From the NCBI GenBank assembly GCA_964565715.1, contig CAZMGG010000190.1, positions 1 to 8,332 of the forward strand: a stretch of 8,332 nt of DNA, in the 5' to 3' direction. This DNA is from CAZMGG01 sp964565715. Its GTDB lineage: Bacteria > Planctomycetota > UBA1135 > UBA2386. Under the pieces are notes generated by a model. It had not been told where the DNA came from, did no database searches, and was given only the letters and a program-made list of their open reading frames with translations. Shown in pieces: positions 1-6,015 of this stretch (position 1 is its first letter; each line of letters opens with the position of its first letter). Position numbers and translations under genes: made by a program.

Positions 1-2151
1 CAGCGCCTTCAGCTCCTTCTTCGCCGCCGCCAGATCCCGCTTCACCGCCTTCACCTCCTCCTCCGACATCGCCTCCTCGCCCTCCTCCGCCTCCCCCTCG
101 CCGCCCTCCTCATCACCGCCCGGCGCCGCCGCCTTGATCCGCCCGTCCAACTCCGCCACCTTCCCCTCCACCGCCGCGATCTCGTCCAGGAACTCCGGCA
201 GCAACCGCTTCACCAGCTTGTGATCCAGCGGATTCCCCTTCTTGCCGTCGTCCTCCAGCGCCGTCAGGATCGTCGTCACCCAGCCCTCGACCACGCCCAC
301 GAAGCCGTGCGCCATCAACGCCTTCAGGTCGAACTGCACCTCGCCCCACCACGACGCGACCGCACCTGCCACCTGGAACCGGTCCAGCAACCCCACCGGC
401 GTCAGCGCCTTGGCGAAGCTCTGCAGCAGCTCCGCCCGCAGCTTCATCAACGCCCGGGTCTCCGGTAGCTGCACGAGGTGCTTGTGGTGCGCCTTCCACC
501 ACGCGTCGAAGGCGGCCATCAGCTTCTGCTCCTGCGCCTTCACCCCGTCGTCGCCCTCGACCCTGGCGCGCAAGGCCTTCGCATCGGTGATCCCCGGCGC
601 GAAGTCCACGTAGCGGTCGTCCCGGGCCACGAACACCCGGTCCGGGTCGAACGCGTGGGCCGCGAACAACGCCCGCTGCTGCTGGATCTCCGCCTTCGGC
701 ACCCCGCCCAGCAGGTGCGCCCGCACGTCGTGCGGCTCGGGCGGCGGCGCGTTGTCGGCGTAGCGCCGGATGTTCAGGTTCCAGTCGTTCTCGGCCAGCG
801 TCTCCCGGGAGACCACCGCGGCGAAGCCCGGCACGTCCTCGCAGCGCTGCCAGGCGCTGACGATCTTCTCGATGTGCTCCGGGTCCAGGTAGTTCTGGGC
901 GCGGCCTTCGCGGTACTCGGCGTCGGCGTTGATGAACAGCACCTTGCCCCGCCGGGCCGCGGGCTTGCTGCCCTTGGCGCGCAGGACCAGGATGCAGGCC
1001 GGGATGCCGGTGCCGTAGAACAGGTTGGAGCCGAGCCCGATCACCGCATCGATCAGGTCGTCCTGCAGGAAGCCCTTGCGGATCTCCTTCTCGGCGCCGC
1101 CGCGGAACAGCACGCCGTGCGGCATCACGGTGACCACCATGCCGCGGGTGCTGAGCACCGCGACCATGTGCTGCACGAACATCAGGTCGGCCTTCTTGCC
1201 GGACTCGGGGCAGAAGCCGTAGCGGAAGCGTTCGCGGAAGGGCAGACCGTCCTGGGTGTAGTTGAGCGAGAAGGGTGGATTGGTGATCACCCGGTCGAAC
1301 CGCATCAGCTCGCCGTCCTTCAGGTGCAGCGGCTCCATCAGGGTGTCGCCGTTGCGCAGGTCGGCGTCGGGGATGCCATGGAGCAGGAGGTTCATCTTGC
1401 TCATGGACCAGGTGGCGCCGTTGTACTCCTGGCCGAAGAGGTGGAGGTTGCGGGGGTTGCCGCCGTGCTCCTGGACGTACTCGGCGCCCAGGATCAGCAT
1501 GCCGCCCGAGCCCGAACAGGGGTCGTAGACCGACATGCCCTCCTCCGGGGCGGCGATGCGGGCCATCATCCGGACGACACCGCGGGGGGTGTAGAACTCG
1601 CCGCCCTTCTTGCCGGCCGAGTCGGCGAACTCGCCGATCAGGTATTCGTAGGCGGCGCCGAGGAGGTCGGGGAACTCGAAGTCCTCGTTGCGCAGGCGGT
1701 GCTTGCTGAAGTGGGCGATCAGCTCGCGCAGCTTCTTGTCGGGCAGCTTGGACTTGCCGACGGTGCGGGTGAAGTCGATGTGCTGGAGGACGCCTTCGAG
1801 GCCGGTGTTGGCCTCCTCAAGGGCGGCGAGGGCCTTGTTGAGGCCGTCACCCACGTTGTGGTGCAGCTCGTCGCGCAGGTGGGGCCAGCGGGCGTCGGGT
1901 GGCACGAAGAAGGTGTCACCGTAGAAGCTCGGGTTGTCGGCCCGTCCCTCGGCCTGGGCCTGGGTGCGGCCGGCCTTGCGCTGGTCGGCGATGACCTGTT
2001 CGCGGGCCTGCTCGAACACGTCCGAGCAGCGCTTCAGGAACAGCATCCCGAAGATGTACTCCTTGAACTCGGAGGCATCCATCTTGCCCCGGAGGATGTC
2101 GGCGGCGCCGAACAGGTGGCGCTCGAGCTGGGCGAGGGTCAGTTTGCGCAT
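1..2151 (-). CDS. hsdM: Type I restriction-modification system DNA methyltransferase subunit HsdM (3' end beyond window)
   Basis: This subunit of a type I restriction-modification complex transfers a methyl group from S-adenosylmethionine to adenine N6 at sites chosen by HsdS. The minus-strand frame is open for 717 codons to the window edge. Residues 1 to about 150 (MRKLTLAQLERHLFGAADIL...) match the HsdM N-terminal helical domain. The N6-adenine methyltransferase domain follows, with GEFYTP at 184-189, the SAM-binding motif DPCSGSGG at 210-217 and the catalytic motif NPPF at 291-294. After about residue 480 comes a long C-terminal extension, ending in a glutamate/glycine-rich acidic stretch near 675-700 and a lysine/glutamate-rich, probably coiled-coil segment. 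The ATG at 2149-2151 is the only usable start: the frame meets TAG at 2212-2214 with no start codon between. AAGGA lies 3 bases upstream of the ATG. Catalytic motifs are intact. HsdS and HsdR are not in the window. Confidence 0.95.
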   Translation of the reverse strand, partial: MRKLTLAQLERHLFGAADILRGKMDASEFKEYIFGMLFLKRCSDVFEQAREQVIADQRKAGRTQAQAEGRADNPSFYGDTFFVPPDARWPHLRDELHHNVGDGLNKALAALEEANTGLEGVLQHIDFTRTVGKSKLPDKKLRELIAHFSKHRLRNEDFEFPDLLGAAYEYLIGEFADSAGKKGGEFYTPRGVVRMMARIAAPEEGMSVYDPCSGSGGMLILGAEYVQEHGGNPRNLHLFGQEYNGATWSMSKMNLLLHGIPDADLRNGDTLMEPLHLKDGELMRFDRVITNPPFSLNYTQDGLPFRERFRYGFCPESGKKADLMFVQHMVAVLSTRGMVVTVMPHGVLFRGGAEKEIRKGFLQDDLIDAVIGLGSNLFYGTGIPACILVLRAKGSKPAARRGKVLFINADAEYREGRAQNYLDPEHIEKIVSAWQRCEDVPGFAAVVSRETLAENDWNLNIRRYADNAPPPEPHDVRAHLLGGVPKAEIQQQRALFAAHAFDPDRVFVARDDRYVDFAPGITDAKALRARVEGDDGVKAQEQKLMAAFDAWWKAHHKHLVQLPETRALMKLRAELLQSFAKALTPVGLLDRFQVAGAVASWWGEVQFDLKALMAHGFVGVVEGWVTTILTALEDDGKKGNPLDHKLVKRLLPEFLDEIAAVEGKVAELDGRIKAAAPGGDEEGGEGEAEEGEEAMSEEEVKAVKRDLAAAKKELKAL

Positions 2152-2182
2152 GGTTCCTTCAGCGTCGTCGAGAGGGCCTGGC

Positions 2183-2278
2183 TCAGCTGCTGGCCGAAGT
2201 TGCGCGAGAGGCTACTCCCAGGCTCTCGGCGACTTCAACCCAGGAGAATCGATCCGAAGGGGCCGCTCGCGCGAGCAC
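2183..2278 (-). other. Short helix-turn-helix-like coding fragment, possible gene remnant
   Basis: Between the 160-residue gene and hsdM, a 31-codon frame from GTG at 2278 to TGA at 2183 contains RFSWVEVAESLGVASR. This resembles the 'SWxEIAExLGVSRQ' helix-turn-helix found in small bacterial DNA-binding proteins and sigma region 4-like domains. It is in the same frame as the preceding gene and separated from it only by the TAG at 2285-2287 and two codons. In another frame just downstream, RNFGQQLSQALSTTLKE also looks protein-like, so a frameshifted relic is possible. It is too short to be a working domain alone, and no ribosome binding site is evident. A chance match in GC-rich DNA is quite possible. 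Confidence 0.25.
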
Positions 2279-2284
2279 CGATCT

Positions 2285-2767
2285 CTAGGCACTCGGGCTT
2301 CTCCGTCGCACGACCTGGTGCCCGAGCGAGTGGAGCCACGCCTCCACGTCGTCGAGCGTCTCGTGGGGCAAGTGGCAGAAGGCGTGGATGAACCCGCTCT
2401 GGCGCTTGCCGAAACGACGGTAGACCTCATGGCAAACGGCGTCGGAGAACTGCTCGATGTTGGCCGGCCAGGGCGGGTAGTCTCCGTCGGAGAATGCGGG
2501 CAGGTCGCCGGGATCGAAAGGCGTGTCCGGAAACCAGATGGGCTCGGCTTCCTCGTCCACCGCCAGACCTTCCGGCTGCAGGAGGTCGGGGGCGAAACAG
2601 TGCCGGTACTGGGCCACGAGGCGGTAGCGCTCCTCGTCGGGCAGGGCAGCCAGAAATCCACCCCACGTCTGGGCGCCTAACGCCCGGTGGATGGCCTGCA
2701 GGAGTTCGTAGTCGTCCTCCGTAGCGATGACCCAGCCGATGTGATCCTGGTAGAGGATGTAGTCCAT
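2285..2767 (-). CDS. Hypothetical protein, 160 residues, upstream of hsdM
   Basis: I do not recognise this family. The protein starts MDYILYQDHIGWVIATEDDYELL and is acidic and rich in aromatic residues. It has no signal peptide or membrane segment, so it is probably cytoplasmic. Visible features are a tryptophan/proline-rich middle (PIWFPDTPFDPGDLP, DYPPWPANIEQF) and a C-terminal part with HAFCHLPHETLDDVEAWLHSLGH. The histidines and cysteines there could bind a metal, but the spacing fits no motif I know. I chose the ATG at 2765-2767 because GAGG lies 6 bases upstream. The frame continues 24 codons further up, but those overlap the end of the preceding gene and read as low-quality Arg/Pro-rich sequence. 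It lies 17 bp after the preceding minus-strand gene, so the two probably form an operon. hsdM starts 133 bp downstream. Confidence 0.8.
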   Translation of the reverse strand: MDYILYQDHIGWVIATEDDYELLQAIHRALGAQTWGGFLAALPDEERYRLVAQYRHCFAPDLLQPEGLAVDEEAEPIWFPDTPFDPGDLPAFSDGDYPPWPANIEQFSDAVCHEVYRRFGKRQSGFIHAFCHLPHETLDDVEAWLHSLGHQVVRRRSPSA

Positions 2768-2773
2768 GGTCTG

Positions 2774-2777
2774 CCTC
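2774..2777 (-). promoter_or_regulatory. Ribosome binding site of the 160-residue gene
   Basis: GAGG on the minus strand lies 6 bases before the ATG at 2767. It supports this start over the in-frame upstream codons, which would overlap the previous gene. Confidence 0.55.
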
Positions 2778-2784
2778 GACGGCC

Positions 2785-3437
2785 TCAGGGGCGCCGGCCG
2801 TCCTCGATCAGCTGCACGTCCGTGTTGCGGGCCTCGCACAGGCTGCGGATCTTGGCGGCGAACCCGGCGAGATCGGGGGAGGTGAGGCCATCGATCTGGC
2901 GGATCGCCGCGTCGAACTCGCCCAGTTCGCGCCAGATCTCGGCCAGCATCAGACGGTCCTCCTCGCTCCCGTCGTCCACCATCGCCGCCAGCCGGAGCAA
3001 GTTGGCGCGCACCTCGTCCGGCGAGGGCTGCGTGGGCCGGTTCGCCCCTGCCGCGGAACCGAACCGGGGAGCCTTCGTGTCCACCATGTGGCCCGTCGGA
3101 TCCATGGTCGGCGGGATGTGCGGCAGCTGCGGGCTACCTGGTCGCCGCTCGTCGTTGCTGCGCTGCCAGGCCAGGATGCGCAACTCCAGTTCCCGTTCTG
3201 GATCCGCGGGACAGTCCTCGCGCAGCATGGCGTACAAGCCGGCGACGTCAGGCTCGCACAAGTGGCGTGCGCCCGCATGCGGCGAATCCGGGGGTTCGAG
3301 GGNNNNNNNNNNNNNNNNNNNNNNNNNNNNNNNNNNNNNNNNNNNNNNNNNNNNNNNNNNNNNNNNNNNNNNNNNNNNNNNNNNNNNNNNNNNNNNNNNN
3401 NNGCGCTGCTACCATTCGCACCCTGGTCACTGCTCAT
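2785..3437 (-). CDS. Hypothetical protein interrupted by the assembly gap, TPR-like C-terminal half
   Basis: The 3' part (2785-3302) is a clean open frame running into the N gap. It reads LEPPDSPHAGARHL, then CEPDVAGLYAMLREDCPADP, a charged helix ending RILAWQRSNDERR, a proline-rich linker, and a helical tail with NLLRLAAMVDDGSEEDRLMLAEIWRELGEFDAAIRQIDGL. That tail looks like a tetratricopeptide-type helical pair. From memory, uncharacterised bacterial proteins share this tail ('AExLRELGRFDEALxLLD') behind an N-terminal zinc ribbon, which would lie in the gap. On the far side, ATG at 3435-3437 starts MSSDQGANGSS and has GAGGTG 5 bases upstream, making it the likely true start. Because the gap length is unknown, I cannot prove the two sides are one gene in frame. 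A TTG at 3261 would give a 158-residue protein, but the frame clearly continues upstream. Function unknown; probably co-transcribed with the next gene. Confidence 0.65.
3303..3402. other. Assembly gap (100 N)
   Basis: There are exactly 100 N bases, the usual placeholder for a scaffold join of unknown size. The real sequence may be longer, shorter or even overlapping. It falls inside a minus-strand gene, so that gene's length and frame across the gap are undetermined. Confidence 0.95.
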
Positions 3438-3442
3438 GACCG

Positions 3443-3448
3443 CACCTC
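3443..3448 (-). promoter_or_regulatory. Ribosome binding site of the gap-interrupted gene
   Basis: GAGGTG on the minus strand lies 5 bases before the ATG at 3437. This is the main reason for placing the start of the interrupted gene here, beyond the N run. Confidence 0.5.
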
Positions 3449-3791
3449 GCGTGATGCCGAGACCCGGTCGGCCCCGCAGGCCCGACTGGCGCACGCCGCA
3501 GTGCCGGGTCCAGATCTCTTCACCATCCAGAGCAAGAACTCAACCCGCCCCTGATGGCAGTGCTCGTGATCGCCAGCCCCGCCGGTACGTCGCTCCTCGC
3601 GGTTTGGTCTCGGATGCATGTGGCCGGCCTCCAGAACTACGCATCCGGACCGGCGCCCCGCCCCACGAGCCTTGGTCTACGAGGCTGGTAGCCGGAGCGG
3701 GGCACCTCTGCCTCGCCAAGACCACCTTGCCGCTCCTCGGCGCGTAGGTCCGTGTTCGCCTGCGCGACAGGTATCCAAATGTCGCGGTGGA

Positions 3792-3811
3792 CGATCGGTG
3801 CCCGATCGGTG
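3792..3811. repeat. Direct repeat CGATCGGTG x2, 11-bp period
   Basis: Two copies of CGATCGGTG (3792-3800 and 3803-3811) are separated by 2 bases, so they recur about once per helical turn. They lie about 140 bp upstream of the FG-GAP gene start. Tandem sites on one DNA face can bind a regulator, but with only two short copies this may be chance. Confidence 0.3.
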
Positions 3812-3936
3812 GTTGTCAAGGGGCTGGAGGATCTTCCCTTGAGGGCGGGTGACGTGGCGACCGGAGCCCATTCCGCGCCGCCGCCCGTGCCGGGGACTTC
3901 CGGAGGCCCATGGATTCCAGTATTCTGCGGGGCTCC

Positions 3937-3943
3937 AAGGAGG
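3937..3943 (+). promoter_or_regulatory. Strong Shine-Dalgarno site of the FG-GAP gene
   Basis: AAGGAGG lies 6 bases before the ATG at 3950, a near-perfect anti-16S match at ideal spacing. It fixes the start of the secreted protein, whose frame is open much further upstream. Confidence 0.85.
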
Positions 3944-3949
3944 CGCATC

Positions 3950-5503
3950 ATGCGTATTCTCTGGCTCCTGCCTGCAATAGCTCTCATCCTCCCCACGACA
4001 CCAGCACAGCGCCTCCTCTACACGCTCGCGGGAGATGCCCAGAACGCAGTCCACGGTCTGCAACTCGCCGTCGGTGGTGACTTCTCATCTGACGGTGTCC
4101 GGGACCTGGTCGTCCTGGAGCTCGGAGACAGCTCAGCATCCTCCTCCACTCGGCGACAGAACCTCAGGATCTGCTCAGGCGTGGACGGACAAGAAGTGAG
4201 GAGTATCCCCGGGCCGGGATTCCACACCTATTACAGCTGCATGGCGGCCACCCCCGACATGAATCAGGATCAAATCCCAGACGTTGCCGTGGGATCCGGG
4301 TTGGGCATTACTGTGCTCTCAGGCGTCAACCTCCAGAGCATTCGCAGCTTCCCAGTCTCCCAACCGCGTCTTCTTCTCAGCCCCGGCGATGTGAACGCCG
4401 ATGGCACGCCCGATCTGGTCCACCTCTCCGGGTCCGTGCTCAGCGCCATCAATGGGCTGAATGGAAACCACCTGTGGTCGGTTCAGAACGCCATCACCGC
4501 GACGTTGATGGGTGACACTGACGCCGATGGCGTGACTGACGTTGCCGTCTTGGTGAACTCCCCCTGGACACCGAGCCTGGCGCTGGTGTCTGGGCGCATG
4601 GGGACAGTCAGATGGACGGTTGGCGTCTCGGCATCAGCCATCTCGTCGTCGATGGCAGGCCTTGGCGATGCAAACATCGACGGCATCCCCGACCTCGCTC
4701 TCGGTGTGCCACAGGTATGCAGCAGCCAGGCATGCCAGGGTTTCACGCACATCATTTCAGGCCTGGATGGCAGCATTCTCCAGACCATCACCAAGAACTG
4801 GCCCGAGCCATTGTTCGGCACGAGCGTCGCTGACGCCGGCGACTTCAACGGTGACGGGTATGGCGATTATTGGGCGTCGAATCCCCAGATCTACTCTCCC
4901 GGTGCTCGTGGCCGCTTGCATGCCATCTCAGGCCGCAATGGCGTGGAGCTCGGCTCCATCGATGGATGGTGGATCGGCTCACCATTAGCCGGCGGCTTCG
5001 ACCTCGACAACGATGGCGTGGCCGAAGCCGCGGTTGCATCCTTTGACACACAGGGGTCCAGAACGATCAAGGTCTATACCCAATCGCGAGCAACCTACGC
5101 GACATTCGGCTCATCCTGTCCAGGATCCCGAGGGCTTCCAGTTCTTCGCGCCGTGACGTTGCCAAGAGTAGGCCGTCGCTTCGACCTGCAGATCAGCAAT
5201 CTGGCGATCTTCCAGCTGGGCTTCGTTTACACGGGATTCTCCAATCAGACATGGGCGGCAGCCACACAGCAGCTTCCGTATCATCTTGGAGCCCTGGGAC
5301 TGCCCGCTTGCACCTTGTTTATCAGCCCGGATCTGGAGGGGACAACGCATTCGGGCGGAGGGACTGCATACTGGGGATTCCTGGTGCCCGACCGGCCGGA
5401 GTTCTACGGCTTCGAGTTCTTCAACCAGGCGTTTTTCTTCGACCCACTGGCGATTGGTAATGTCGTGGTCAGCGAAGCAGGTCGGGGATCGATAGGTCTT
5501 TGA
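3950..5503 (+). CDS. Secreted FG-GAP repeat beta-propeller protein with a planctomycete-type C-terminal domain
   Basis: This 517-residue protein is predicted to be exported. Residues 1 to about 20 (MRILWLLPAIALILPTTPAQ) are a Sec signal peptide. Seven FG-GAP/VCBS-type units follow, each centred on an Asp-rich calcium-binding loop: GDFSSDGVRDL near 43, PDMNQDQIPDV near 102, GDVNADGTPDL near 147, GDTDADGVTDV near 189, GDANIDGIPDL near 240, GDFNGDGYGDY near 298 and FDLDNDGVAEA near 350. Seven units fit a seven-bladed propeller. Residues from about 384 to the end form a separate domain (FGSSCPGSRGLPVL, NLAIFQLGFVYTGFS, LPACTLFISPD, FFFDPLAIGNVV, GRGSIGL), with Cys390 and Cys454 a possible disulfide pair. 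I remember this tail from many secreted planctomycete proteins; its function is not known to me. The ligand is unknown; related propellers mediate adhesion or recognition. The gene appears monocistronic. Confidence 0.88.
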   Translation: MRILWLLPAIALILPTTPAQRLLYTLAGDAQNAVHGLQLAVGGDFSSDGVRDLVVLELGDSSASSSTRRQNLRICSGVDGQEVRSIPGPGFHTYYSCMAATPDMNQDQIPDVAVGSGLGITVLSGVNLQSIRSFPVSQPRLLLSPGDVNADGTPDLVHLSGSVLSAINGLNGNHLWSVQNAITATLMGDTDADGVTDVAVLVNSPWTPSLALVSGRMGTVRWTVGVSASAISSSMAGLGDANIDGIPDLALGVPQVCSSQACQGFTHIISGLDGSILQTITKNWPEPLFGTSVADAGDFNGDGYGDYWASNPQIYSPGARGRLHAISGRNGVELGSIDGWWIGSPLAGGFDLDNDGVAEAAVASFDTQGSRTIKVYTQSRATYATFGSSCPGSRGLPVLRAVTLPRVGRRFDLQISNLAIFQLGFVYTGFSNQTWAAATQQLPYHLGALGLPACTLFISPDLEGTTHSGGGTAYWGFLVPDRPEFYGFEFFNQAFFFDPLAIGNVVVSEAGRGSIGL

Positions 5504-5551
5504 GCACTGGTGGCGCAGTCCGCCGACGCGGCACCGTGCTGATGGTGCTCA
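5501..5551. repeat. Inverted repeat spanning the convergent gene ends
   Basis: TGAGCAC at 5501-5507 pairs with GTGCTCA at 5545-5551. Each arm begins with the TGA stop codon of the gene on its own strand. The loop is 37 bases, with a competing inner 5-bp stem (GCACC at 5531-5535, GGTGC at 5544-5548). There is no U-tract, so an intrinsic terminator is only weakly supported. Confidence 0.3.
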
Positions 5552-5806
5552 GCATCGGGCTCGACTTCTGATGCCCCGACATGTTGTCGGTCCGGTGTAG
5601 GCACCCTTCGTCAGTCGACGACCGATGGGCCGGATTTCGATGTCGGTGTCGTATCGCGAACCAACGTGCAGGCCCGGCTCGACGGCCGGTCCCAACCGCG
5701 CGACCGCGCGCCCATGGCGCAGGACGGTGATCCACTCGCCCTTGGCCGCGCGGCGGAGGATCTCCGAAAGGTTCTGCTTCAGGAATTGGGTGCTGATCGA
5801 AGCCAT
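5549..5806 (-). CDS. Phd/YefM-like type II antitoxin, apparently orphan
   Basis: This 85-residue protein begins MASISTQFLKQNLSEILRRA, followed by KGEWITVLRHGRAVARLGPA. This is the Phd/YefM DNA-binding and dimerisation fold (a 'K..L..ll..v..Ge.i.vtr.grpvArl.p' pattern). Such proteins neutralise a partner toxin, often a PIN-domain VapC or Doc/RelE type, and repress their own promoter. The C-terminal half (GLHVGSRYDTDIEIRPIGRR, then LTKGAYTGPTTCRGIRSRARC) starts like the toxin-binding tail of VapC-linked antitoxins, but its end is Arg/Cys-rich and atypical, suggesting truncation or frameshift. No toxin follows: only 45 bp remain before the convergent FG-GAP gene, and nothing PIN-like lies upstream. 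I chose the ATG at 5804-5806, although its ribosome binding site is weak. An in-frame TTG at 5824 is the alternative. It is either a solitary regulator or a decayed module. Confidence 0.72.
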   Translation of the reverse strand: MASISTQFLKQNLSEILRRAAKGEWITVLRHGRAVARLGPAVEPGLHVGSRYDTDIEIRPIGRRLTKGAYTGPTTCRGIRSRARC

Positions 5807-5813
5807 GGCAGAT

Positions 5814-5832
5814 GTTGCTCGCAACGGTACCG
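5814..5832. promoter_or_regulatory. Palindromes upstream of the antitoxin gene, candidate operator
   Basis: GTTGC-TC-GCAAC (5814-5825) is a perfect 5-2-5 inverted repeat. It shares one base with the 8-base palindrome CGGTACCG (5825-5832). Both lie within 26 bp upstream of the antitoxin ATG, where Phd/YefM proteins usually bind short palindromes to repress themselves. The function is inferred. Confidence 0.35.
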
Positions 5833-6015
5833 ATCATCGTCCGGACCTCTGTCCCGGCAAAGGCCCACGTTTCCAGCGGGTCCCAGGGGAGGCGATCTGC
5901 GGACCTGGGTACGCCAACCCGAGAACCGTCACCTGCGGCGGACGGAGTGCCCCCCAGTCCAGGCACCGGCTTCGCGAGGCTTGCATCGGCCGGGGTGATC
6001 GCTAGCAAGATCGCC

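Larger units (their letters stand above)
3438..3949. other. Intergenic region between divergent genes, no convincing gene
   Basis: About 510 bp separate the minus-strand start at 3437 from the plus-strand start at 3950. Several frames are open for 60 to 130 codons, but their translations are Arg/Pro/Gly-rich without family-like segments and lack ribosome binding sites, so I regard them as chance. The region must hold promoters for both divergent genes, but no clear -35/-10 pair stands out. A 9-base direct repeat, CGATCGGTG, occurs at 3792-3800 and 3803-3811. Upstream codons in frame with the FG-GAP gene extend to 3752 but show no coding character. Confidence 0.6.

Noticed and set aside
478..2391. 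Long plus-strand open frame of 637 codons opposite hsdM
   Set aside because: It is antisense to a clear hsdM with intact motifs. The translation is Val/Leu/Gly/Ala-rich with no recognisable domain, as expected opposite a GC-rich gene.
1934..2680. Plus-strand 248-codon frame across the hsdM start and the 160-residue gene
   Set aside because: It overlaps two better-supported minus-strand genes and shows no domain or start signal.
3280..3302. A tRNA-like 'GGTTCGA' next to the gap
   Set aside because: No acceptor stem or anticodon arm is visible, and the bases are explained by the minus-strand coding frame.
3752..3949. N-terminal extension of the FG-GAP protein
   Set aside because: A near-perfect Shine-Dalgarno site and a signal peptide place the start at 3950. 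The upstream codons would bury the signal peptide.
5812..6015. N-terminal extension of the antiporter frame
   Set aside because: The added 68 codons look non-coding and precede the normal family N-terminus; they also overlap the antitoxin promoter region.
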